Shown: positions 36,990 to 49,500 of the stretch, piece by piece | How positions within the stretch are numbered: position 1 is the stretch's first letter | Layout of the letters: each line of letters starts with the position of its first letter | Assembly: GCF_964204865.1 (NCBI RefSeq) | Contig: NC_135257.1 | Location: forward strand, 14,034,151-14,098,150 | From: Styela clava | Taxonomy: Eukaryota; Chordata; Ascidiacea; Stolidobranchia; Styelidae | Length of the DNA: 64,000 nt | Direction of reading: 5' to 3' | The notes under the pieces: model-generated | Seen by the model: the letters and a program-made list of their open reading frames with translations, nothing else | Told to the model about the DNA's origin: nothing | The model's database searches: none | Made by a program: the position numbers and the translations under genes

Positions 36990-39900
36990 GGTAGTAAAAA
37001 CTCTGTATCGGCATGGCAAGATTAAAACATTCGAGACAAGTGGAAAACAGGTGGGACAAGACACCTTTGAACCACCCGTAAAACTATATACCTATTTGAT
37101 GGTTTATATGATGACGTGAGGAGGTATAACTAGAAAAGCCAAATCAAATGCAATTTAATCTATATTTATGACTCGTGATAATGTAGGACGAAAAGCATTT
37201 CACAAATTATTATCTCTTTCGTTGTTTATTACCAATTCAGACTATATCAGCCATAAAAACAAGTTAATTGGATTAAAAGTTACTTTAAAAAATTCGGTTG
37301 AATTCAGATAAAAACACAATTGGGCATTTCAGAGAAATCCAAGAAAACCAAAAAACACAACAATGCTCGTTAAAATCTGTCATGTGAGTTTATCTGCTAC
37401 ATTTAACAAGACAGAGGTTAAAATCTGGTGGTAGTGTTTGAGTTGTGTAATGTTTAAAATTCTAAATCTGGTTCCAAGAATTAATTGTGAGACTAATATA
37501 TACTAAATAGATTTTTATGAAAAAATAACGTTATGTTATTCATGTCGATATTGATATAAAAATAGGTTGTATATAGTAGTGGTTTAATACTGTTGTTGTT
37601 TGGACATGTTAATCGGAAATACGAAACCACAGGAATTAATATCAAATTATAGAAGTAAATATAATAAACATTTCGGGAAGGTAATTTAAGGAATTACTTA
37701 ATTAATCGTATAAATCATCTAGGGATTTGAGTGATATAATTCTTGGTTGGTTCACACATTTTAACTTCAGTAGAGTCAATAATATCTGTCATCTACGAGA
37801 CAATTGAATGTAGATTTATCTTCTATATGTATTACTAAAATGACCTAGATTCAGAAAAAAAAAGTCAATTCCCACTTAATGCAAGAATTTTTTATAATCA
37901 CAATTTAAATCAAAAGAGCAAATTTTAAACTTTTTTTTAAAACCCTCAATTATAAGTAATCGATTTTTTATGACCGACAAGCTATATTTTGTATGAAATA
38001 ATTACACAAGTTACTTTAACATTTTTTTGCTAGAAATTGTCTAATGAATATGACTCATTCTAATAAACAGATCATCGGAGATCGTTTCTAAGATATAATT
38101 AGTTTACGATGCACATTCGGAATGATTGCATTTTTGATAAGTCAAGGTGCCACGTCACATTGATCGTTTACCGATTTTTGTTTGTTTTCTTCTTTGTTTA
38201 TCTATTGCCAGAGGGGGAGTCAAAACCCGCAAATATGTTTCGAAGTAGTTAAACGGAACCTAACTCTAAACGCCCAGAGCGTATTATAAACTAAATTATA
38301 AAACATCTATAGATGTAAATAGAATCTTATACATTAGGTAATGGTTCTTCTTCCATTTTCCAGCAAACTACCGCCATTAAAGATTGCGATCTTTCCTCAA
38401 AATGGCAATGAGTTATCAACCATAATGAGAGAGCTATACGCGCGTTTGCAGCAAATTATAACACCCATTGTGAGATTGTATCGGATAATAAATGCATTTC
38501 ATTCCACATTGCGTAAAAGCGGAAGATAATAAAACAAACTAAAATGAATCGGAATTCATTCAGAGTTATCACGCACCTCGCGAATGACAACCTTTGCACG
38601 AACAAAAGAAGATGATAATGCAAAATTCTTCGAGCATAATCTGATCAGTCTCTTATCTTTGAAGGATCTGCAAAGTGATATATCAAAATATATCAATTCT
38701 TTTTTCCCTAATTTTTGAAACCAAAAGCTACAAATAACTTTTCTTTTTAATATTACACAAAAGCTATTAAACATTTGTTATCGTAAAGTGAGTTTTGATA
38801 CAAGGTGTTATATTGTATCTCAGAAACGCGAGGTAATCTGGTGAAAAAGTGTTAAAAATATTTCAAATATTTGATAAACTCAGTTAAAATAAAGTTTGAA
38901 AACACAAATCAATTATGGGTTTATGATATCAAGTTTTGGCTTTATTTATCAAGTGACTTCGGTTTTCATGAATGAAATTAATACGAGACAGCCATTCTCT
39001 ATCTACCTCTATTACCGGTATATGCCCACTAGCGTTGATTATCTTATATGTTCTTATGAAACAGGTTTGAAAAATGTCATTAAAACATTTAGGGTATAAC
39101 AAAAATTTTATTTTTGTTTATGCCTTAAACATTATTTACACATATGGACGCAGATAAGAAGATGCCGATAGGATTCGTTACCGATAAACTGAATCGCTAT
39201 TCAACTGTGGTTCAATGGTAATATCCATCAATCATTACACAGTTGCGATTACAAGTGAACCATCGGTGTTTTGTGGACAACCAGCCAAAGTAATGGATTC
39301 TGGGATAATATCAACAAATAATTATATATATATAATATCAAAAAGACTATATGATCAACGTTTTAACCTAATAACTATGCGATCATTTCACCCATAACCG
39401 ATACCAAAATGCGCCAGCTCTTTTAACATAACTTATGTTAGAAATACGTAGAAACACCGTGTGTTAGGATTAGAGACTTTTCTCATACCACAAATACCGA
39501 AAATGAAATAGGTTTAGCGGGATTTACTAACAAACAAGAAGATTATTCCCTAAAAATTAATTTATCGACACAAAATCGTGAATGACATGGACTTTTTTAT
39601 AGGCAAAGCCATTTTTAAATACTAAATATTTACATTATAAAACCTGAGATGTATTTGGCATAAACAAATACTCAAACCATAGAAGATGATTCAGTTTCAG
39701 AATCTCTAGAATGAATCAATGTTAATCATGACTTTAAAAAGAGTGTAAAGTATATGCAATTATACATTCGCAACAGCTGGGGATTAAATACTTTTATCAT
39801 TGGTCATGGGATGCACACACTGGGTTCGTTTTAGAGGATTATAGTTCTTGTTGGGTTTGAGGATTGCATTGTAGAAAAATCGCCTGGATAAATCAAATTT

Positions 39901-42900
39901 AAATTTATAGTGTTCGGACGCTAGAAAACTGTTACTCCATTTTTATTAGAAATTATTTCACAGTCCTGGAGGACCCGATTCTCCCGACGCCCCAAATTTA
40001 TCGTGATTGCGCTTACTGCGCCACCACGTGGCACGACAATTGTGTTCACATATTTGAAAATTGGTTTAAATTGATATGTTTGTTATGTATATGTTATGTA
40101 TATGTATTATTTGGTAGAACTGCAACAATAGAAGTATTTAATTATGCATTTCTTTATTCATCTATCATGAAACTAAACATAAGTAAAGTAAAGTTATGTA
40201 AGCAATTAGCCAACCACTTGTTTGGGTGTTCTAATAATATATGTAATGAAATATTAACGAGTAAGTAACGAACCATATATATTTTATAATCTTTCAGTAA
40301 ATTATTCTTCATGCGAATTACATCTATGGCGTATTAGAATTATCACTCCGGGTTAAGCAATATATATCGAAATTTACCAGGACGATGTTGATTGAGAGTT
40401 TTACAATTTACCACTTTGCTTCGCACGTACTATAACTTTTCCATTTTTAACAAATTATCAACCAAATGTGCGATTTTCCAATTTACAAGAGTAGCAAATT
40501 GACATTCTGTGTCAAAAAATTTATATATTTACAATGTTTTATCATAAAAATAAGCCATTAATAATAACTCATTAGAGTCAAATATTTCAAGCTATCATTA
40601 TGACAACATCAGATTATTATTCACAGTTTATTTTGAGAATTTTTGAAGTTCTGTTTATCAACTTATATTTTACTTTTATTTTCTCGGAATTGGTTTTTCA
40701 AGAATATTTTGTGTTTCCTCACACTTGTATATCATTTAAGAATGATTATGAATCACTTTCAACAATTTTATAATATAATATCAAAAAAGTCTTTTTTTCA
40801 CTCAACGTTTAAATTAAAATTTGACTGAAATCACTATTTTTGATTAGTTTACCCATATTTTTTGCTCAAAATAGATTATGTAATATGTCATCACCAATCA
40901 AAAATAAATATATATATATATATATATCTGATGTTTGAATGAAATAACTGCCCCATTGCCTCTGCTTTGCGTTATATGAACTGAACTGAAAGGATACTGT
41001 AGCAAGAATTAAAGGACTACATTGAGTAGTTCGAAAGTCTGGCATCACAATTTAACAAATTTTATTCTGTAATCTTTCGTCTGACCGAAGTCTGACATTT
41101 AAAAAAATTGAACTCGTCAGATTGATATAATAATTTATTTGCTTGTCTGTGAAAGAAACTGTCTTTTATCACGTATAATTACAAAATGCAATTTTGTGAA
41201 AGTATAATGAAAGACTTTCGAACCACTTATTAAAACACAACTGAGTTGTCAGGTTGCTTTTATTTTTATTTTACTCAAAATCCCACATTATGTTAAAATG
41301 GTAACTGTGACACTTGGGTATTTTGTCAATTATGGTAATAATTAGAGCATCCCTTCATCTCCACCATAATTTATACTGCATGTGGAAGGTCATTATGCCG
41401 AGTATTTTTGAACAAATGATTAATAGGACGGTTAAATAAATTTTAGAGTTATAAATGCTAAAAACAAACTTATAAATAAGTATTGAACCGAAGTACTTTT
41501 AAAGAATATAGTTTTTTCGTTTGATTCTGAATTATATACGCATATATGTTTTGTTATTTTTTTTTATTAATTTATTAAGCATTCGCATCATGAAACTACT
41601 GTTAGTTTTATTTTTTTTTCTAAAGTTAATCAGGCATAATGAAGTAATCAAAATTTCTCATCCAATATCGTGAAGATGTCTTGGATTATTATGTCGTAAT
41701 GTTATGATTTTGTTCCACATGATCAATATGACAAGTTAAGTTACGCCGTTTTTGTGCCAAGAATATGCGAGACAATCGATTTTCAATTAGGATTTCGTTT
41801 CGATTTTCAGTCTGAAATATTAAAACGTGATCAAGAATTAAATAATATCGCAATAAGCCAAGCGCAAGATGTGATTATTTTGAGCAAATCGAGTTTGAAC
41901 AACATATTCATGATGCTATCGTAAAGACTTTGCCAAATTTCTATATAAAACATTACGTAGTTATATTGACACTTTGGCATGCTATGTTGAAGACAGTTTG
42001 ACACGCGATTGTGATGGCATACATTTGAAGAAATCTTTATTAAAATTCTTTGATCGGTTAAGTAGCGAGCGTTTCAGGGTCAGCATTTTAAAATTTAGTT
42101 GATGATGATTAACATACTGCAGCTTGTTTAGAAAAAAAAATCAAGACCAAGTTAAAATATTCAATGGCGTGGCAATGTGAAGGAAAAATCAGTACAGATT
42201 GTAGCAGTTTGAGAAGACTGTATTTATTTTTATCTTTATACAATTGAAACATTGAAACAGCTCTTTAGGGTAGAAAGTAATAGACAAAATACTAACGGTA
42301 TTTATATTTCCACATAACCATAAAATAAAAAATTAAAATTTGGGCTTCGAGACAATGTTGAATGATAAACAATGATCTGTGTAGCGCAAACGTAGGAAGC
42401 AAGCCCTCTCAATGATTCTATCACAATTCATTCTTACGTTCATTCACAAGTTCTTTACGTTAGTAGCTTTGCTTTCGACTTGGCCCTCAACACCTGGCGA
42501 GTCCCAAGTTTGTTGTGAATATGTTGGTGATGCAGAAGAGCCGGTAAATGACGACACACACCGTGATGTCTGATCGACAAAACAATTGACTGGCGTGGTA
42601 TTTTAAATTTGGTGATACATTACGTTCACAGTATTATTCAGGAAAGTACGTTATGACAAACCGTCGATTGAATGACAGGCAGGCACAGGCAATGAGTCAG
42701 TTATACTTGTATTTGCTATCGGTAGAGAAGCATTGTATAAGTGCTCCGCCAACGTGTTTTCAATAGATAGAATGTTCAGAATATCCAACGAAAACTCTGT
42801 TTGGCTTTCTTGATAGCAGGACGAATTATGACGATCCCAGAAGTGCATGTACCAATATGGAGGTGAATAATTTTGTTCGCCTACTTTACATCAAGCTGTG

Positions 42901-42956
42901 TGAAGGGACTGAAGCCTATAGGCAGGGGGTATATTCACTTGGCTAACACAGACAAT
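36990..42956. other. Intergenic region, nothing recognised
   Basis: About 6 kb of AT-rich sequence between two MITEs. It has a simple (TA)n run near 40906-40926. I could not support a gene. The part from 41820 to 42250 reads more like decayed coding sequence (several short frames close together), but I could match it to no family. Confidence 0.35.
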
Positions 42957-43037
42957 CCCCGAACTCCAATAGAACTAAAATAAGGAAAATCGGAATAAAA
43001 TTATGGCCCAACCCTAACCTGGTACACACACTACGGG
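42957..43037. repeat. Palindromic MITE, family P (copy 3, right half only)
   Basis: Carries CGAACTCCAATAGAAC, GGAATAAAATTATGGCCC and AACCTGGTACACACACTACG, ending in GGGAGTACCC. It matches only the right half of the full element, so it is truncated. It lies about 0.5 kb upstream of CAP gene 3. Confidence 0.7.
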
Positions 43038-43543
43038 AGTACCCAAATTTTTAATATTAAATTGTCAAATTTGAGGAAACAGAGCGCTTTGCCTCCGGTA
43101 TTTTCTCGGTCAAGGCCAGGGAGAAAGTCAGTGTCAGCAGCCTATGGCAGAGATAACGTTTTGAATAGTTAACTCTTAGTGGAACCTAGGTCCGCCAATT
43201 CACCCTGGCATTCGTATAAATTTACTAGACTCTGGTGATGACGGTTTTTAAACTCAATGAAGATACCGTCATTTAGGTTGCTGATAGTACAATTAATGTT
43301 TAGGAGAAAAGCTGTGACATATCTCATAAAAACTAAATAGTGGATGTCCAACATTTTAGAGTTGAACGAAAATAATAGATATGTTTAGATCATTTATTTT
43401 ATAAAATTAATTTTTTTTAATATTACCAAAGTTTTGTTTGCATGCAACGAGGTTTCAATTAACCTAGTATTTAAAAATTGCAGAGCACAAATATATGGAT
43501 ATATTAAAACTAGAAAACATTGGAATTGTAGAAAAATAAAAAA
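43038..43543. other. Upstream region of CAP gene 3
   Basis: No coding sequence is seen in the 506 bp before the start codon. I found no convincing TATA box among the many AT runs. Confidence 0.3.
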
Positions 43544-46500
43544 ATGACGAGCACTTTATTAATATTCGGTGCCTTTGCTGTGTTTATAACCACTGTATTC
43601 TGCAACAACACGTCTCAAACCAACGTTATTGTTCAGTAAGTATAGTAGTAATTATTTCACATTTTACGCAAAAACATTGTCAAAACATAGCAGCAAAGTT
43701 AATCGCATTTTATAGTAATTGCTGATATTTTTGGAGAAAATACAGGTAGTGCTCTCGGGGGTTTGATAGACACCTTTTAACGCTAATCAGTCTTTCCTGT
43801 TGAAGTAAAATAAAATTTCCAAGTAAATTTATTATATTTGGATGTAACTTCTATTCATATATATAGTAAACTGTAATCCCAGAAGCTTGGTCGCCAGTCA
43901 CCTATTTAAAGACAAAATATGGACGCTTTCTATACGATGTCTGTATTGAAAATATTAATATTAATTCTAACTAAAATCCTCTAGTTATGCGATTTTGCAA
44001 AAGGTTTTATTCATGAAATATGACTCTATTTACTGAAAAATTAAATTAATTTTCCGTTTGTTTACAACACTATGCATTAATTGAAATTATTCGTGGTAAC
44101 CTGGTTACTAAATTAATCACTTTTAATGATTTATTCAAATTATTGAATACAGGTGGAGTACAGACGTGAATGAAAGCTCAATTGTGGGCTCCCTTACAGA
44201 CACTGTTAAAAAATCCAGTCGTTCAAATATAGAAAACGCTGTAGTTCTAACAAGTGAGTGACATTTTGCAGTTATTCCAACTTGAAATTTTTTTTGGTAT
44301 ATTCTATATTAGTATGTAATTTGACATCATTTGTGTTTTAAAGTATTGGCCAATAAATCCATGTGATGTTTTTAAAACAACAGCCAGCTTTTATTATTAA
44401 ACTTCAAATTTTAAAATACACATACTTGAATTATAAAGCATTCAGAGTAATCAATCAACCTATCGAAAGTCAGATTTACATTACTTAGAAATGCTCATAT
44501 CTAATTACTATTGTGTAAAAACTTGAATGTTGATTTCAACAAAACTATTAACTAGCTCCATAACCAGAATAATTCGAAAGTTCGCAATCATAATAAAAAA
44601 AAAATGGAAATCAAAAAAGAATACATGTCGATTCAGAAAAATTTGTAGACCAATCAGTAATCTTTCGCAGTTCATATATAGTTGCCAAAATTTCTGATAT
44701 ACGAGCATTTTGTTTATTCATGATTTGACTTGCCTTGAGTATTTACTACCGATAAAAATTAAATAACCTAAAATGATTTAAATATAAGCACTTTTTATCT
44801 ATTTTCACTACTGTAATTCAAAGGCACAAGTTTTGTAATGAATCACTTACACTTTCATAAATACTAAAGCAAAATTCGAGTTCATACTAAATTCTATTGA
44901 AAAAGGGGATAAACTTATATTCCAATACTTTAGAAATTATTTGATTTTTACCACTACCAAATTTAATCCGGAATTTCAATTCACAATGATATTATTTTAT
45001 TGGGTGATTTTCAAATATTGAGGAATGAAAATTTTGGGTGCTCCCGAAGTATGCGAACCAAGATGGCGCACATCGGAACGTAACATGGGTAACAGGTTAG
45101 GGTTAGGCGCTAATTTCTTTCCAATTTTTCTTATTTTAGTCCTATTATCAGTTCGAAGACTAGCCAAGAGCCTCCCGTAGTATTTATACCTAAAATTATG
45201 GCCTAACCCTAACCTAGTACACATATTACATTCCGATGTCCGCCATCTTGGTTCGCATACTTCGGGAGCCCCAAATTTTGCATAGATATCCCAAACGATC
45301 AAATGCCTCAATGACGTAAGCGGATATATTGAGAGTTTCCGGCCCATACGGTGGTGATATTAATCATGGCTTCTACTCCATGACTTCAGTGGTTGATTGA
45401 ATCAGGAAATTTGTCAACTGCCAAAGATATTCGCTTTTTGTATGCATTTAATATCTTCATATTTTGAATCGCTTTGCTGGTTTAACAGTAGATGTTTGGC
45501 CATATAGATAGTGAAGACCACTACTAACGCCGAAATGATTGTCATTTTTTTTAATTTACAAAATTTATATTGTATTTGGAATTTCTGATGATAATATTAA
45601 TAATTTCTCGTTTTGGCTACCATTATTCCAGACTTGTTCACAGCGGGTTGACGTAGCAGGTTACCTCCGAAGTTTTTATATACAAGACATGCTTTCAGTC
45701 GTGTACCGTCATTTTATGCGATTCATAGCATGCTACGACCTACAGGAAGGAATTTAATAATTAATCAATGACTCATAATTAGGAGATAATCTAATTTAGC
45801 AACGCTCGTAGACTCTTTGTCTAAGCTTTTTTTTCCGAATTTTAAGAATTTATAAATGGCGTGTTGAACTCTAATATAAATTAGAGGTGCTCCCGAAGTA
45901 GGTGCGCCATCTTGGTACACATACTTCGGAAGCTCCAAATTTTCCAAACTGACCTAAACTCACTTCGGGTACTTAAATATAATGGCTGCTGGTCATTTAT
46001 GAAATCTCCGAGATTTTAGTTAGCTCATGAACTTTGCAATAATCCATATCCCTAATAATGTTCGCCCAAATCAATTTAAAGCGAGAACTTTGATTTTTTT
46101 TTATCTTATAGGAATATGAAATATCAGAACAGAAAATTGACAACATTGCCGATACTAGTGATAAGCCATCAAATGCAATTTACCGCATCGTTTTTTTTTA
46201 AACATTTACAACGCAAATAGTCCTCAGGATGAATAATGTTTTATACCTTGCGCGAAAATATCGAGTTAAAATTTAAATATTCCACTCTAAATCTGAAAAT
46301 TACACCCAGTATTAATGTAAGAATTATTGTCACTAGCGTTCAATTATGCTAACGTTCAATTCCAACCACAGTAAATAGGACTATTGCAATATTATATAAG
46401 ACAGTACTGTATCATGTGTACGACATATGACTTCCGTAAATACATTCTATTGATCTAATACACAATTCAAACGCATAAGTTGAATAGCAAATCTCACACA

Positions 46501-49500
46501 AATACTGATTTTTTTTATTAAATTTTTACAATATAAATTGTACATCTCGAATGCATATTCAATGGCGCATTAAGTCGACAAAATGCCTATTTACCAACAC
46601 AAAAACAGATTTCTTTCAAACAAAAAAAAGTTTAAAATTATTTTTTCCCAACGCTCACCTCTTTTTCAAAATTTAATAACACATCTATTGTTTTCATCAT
46701 GATAAGGGTACTTCCACAATATGTTGATAATATGAAATTTAAAAATTTCCAGGAGAACAAGAAAATGAAATTGTCAAAAGACATAACCACTTAAGAACTA
46801 TCGTTCGACCAACTGCTAAAAAAATGAGAAAGATGACTTGGGATGATGAATTAGCTACCATTGCAACTAGATATTCAAGAAAATGCATTTATGAGCATAA
46901 CAAGGTTTGTTGACATCGGTTACAATGTTTTGTAATTAAATCATTAGAAACTCACGTCTGTGACTATAATATTAGTTCTTCGTTGTCATTATTTAAAATA
47001 ACACTTTAGAAAATTTCTAATATAATTAAATATAAAGGCAAGTGTAACTTAGAAATTGATCTTATTTCAACTTATATATTACTTACTCGAAACTAATCCA
47101 CAAAACTTGAAAAATTTCCGCCGGAAACGAAAACTCATTTAAAAGTACTTAAGAAGGTACATTTATTGTATACTAATTGTTGGAATTTTAAGTTTTTAAT
47201 TAATTTTAGCCAATAAATAAAACAAAAAAACGTAAAATGTGCAACCATTTTTGAATCATATAATATAATATATTATTTGTAACTAATTTTTCACTTCCCA
47301 AAACCGAAAGATATTATGCATTGCATGTATTTATCGTTATGATTTGATCGTCGTCTCTATTGCCATAGTAAAATGACACGGAAGTCTGTAACAGAATTTA
47401 GAATACATTACGTATTTTGTATAAAATATCTCAAGTGCAATATTTTCCTGCAATAATGTTTTTTTTGCAAAGGTCAAGTATTCATTACATATACATGATG
47501 TAATAAATAAATTATCCGCCGGTTTCTCGTGCCAACCTAATTTTTATTTGATTGAATCAAAAATACATCGAATCGTAAAGATTATTTCAAATACAATATT
47601 TTTGTGACTTCTTAGGCAAAGCTGTCTTTATAGTAGAATATTTATTGTATTTATTGTTTTTCAATTAATTTATAAAAAGCAACGAAAACATTCGAGATTT
47701 GAATACATTGGAGAAAACCTTTATATATCTACCGGAATACTAATGGACACAAATCTTGTGACAAACGCGGTATCGGCGTGGGACAATGAAAAAGTGGATT
47801 ATGATTATGAATCGCGAACATGTAAACCAGGGAAAAAGTGTGGTCATTACACACAGGTAAATATTACCGAACTTGTTATCAATTTCATCCATGGTTAGTT
47901 AGGCTTTAATAGTATTCAAATCTTTTCAGACTGCTTGGGACGATACGTTTAAAGTAGGTTGTGGTGTTACAATTTGTAAAAAAGTTGAAGTGAATGGAAG
48001 GATTTGGAAAAGCGCAACTCTTTTTAATTGCAATTATGGACCCGGTGGAAATTACCCCAGGTAAGAAGATGTTGAATCATTTAATAAACTTACTGAGTAA
48101 TTTTGATATGTGTGGAATCATCGCAATGAGAGATATATAGATTAGAGTCGACGGTATATCGAAAATGTTGTGTTCCTCTTGTCCCGCGTGTCCCACGTGT
48201 CGCACTTGTGGGACACGTGGGACACGGCATTTTTGAGACACCCGAGATGAGATATATATTTAGTAAAAGAAGTAATTTTATTTTGAACCACAACTAAACT
48301 TCTGAAATATTCAATTCTCAATTAAACGATCATAATTCAAAAAGTTTCAAAATTACATTAAAATTTTTTGTGAATGAAAGCAGGCGCAAAGATGACTCGT
48401 CTGTTTGAATTTAATGTTTCCACGATTTGAGGTATTTTAAAATCGAGTCAAGAAAGAGTGTTTACGGTCATAGAAAGTTATAGGCGTTGTTATCATTTCT
48501 TTTTAGCATATTCTAGAAATGCGTCCCAAGGTTTTTTTTCGAGGGTAATTGAACCCTACGTAGAAAATTATTTTGACTATTTTCTAACATTACTAACAGG
48601 CCTGAAATACAATTACTAGCACTGAAATACCAAAAATTACAAGATGTCACAACCATGACGTACGCTAGAAAAATATTTAATAAAGTTTTATGTTATGTAT
48701 GTATGTAAGTTTCAACATATTGAGACAGTTTTAGCTCTTCGTTCCCAAATAGATTTGCGTGTGATTTTTGATTATAATTCGGTAACAGGATTCATTGTTC
48801 AAGGATGGTTGTCATCTGTAAGAACATATTTTCCGCCGTCTTATATAAATGAAACTGGGAAAAAAATTGTCGTTGACTAATAGTTTTGGATATAAAAGAA
48901 AAGCTTTGAAGTGTGTTATGCAATTCATAATCTGTATTCATATCATAAGTGTAAAACCATCACAAAAACTAGAAAAATATAAATCTATACTTCAATTATT
49001 TAGTTATAGATTTCGGTTTATAGATATAGCACGCTTGATTCGTTAAACGGCATCTAAGAAAATCTATTACATGTGGTAGGTAGTTGATGTCAGATTGAAA
49101 TGCGATTGGATGAATGATTCATGAAACCAAAATCAAGATGCTCTATTATTCAATGATAATTTTCGCCACATGAACATACACAGCAATCCTATATTAATAT
49201 AATACCTCCACAATAAAATAATTGGGTGATTAAACATTAGAAAAAACTCACTATAGTTCATTATCATTAATTTAAACCAGTCATGAAAAAAATATTTTTA
49301 CATAGTCAAAAAAGTAGGCCTACTTGATTAGAGAATTCCTAGGAATTTAAATTGAAGTTCCAATTATAAATACGTTTTCATCGCACGTAATGGCATCCTT
49401 GAATATGTTTACCAAGATTGCATTCAATCTACATGTCATATTATTGGACACGTACATATGGATCGATTTGCCAAATTGTTGTTGTTGATGAAATGACATA

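Noticed and set aside
44997..45347. 116-codon minus-strand frame
   Set aside because: Its middle part is the family P element. The same peptide appears in the frames at 5631 and 55843, which are other copies of the repeat.
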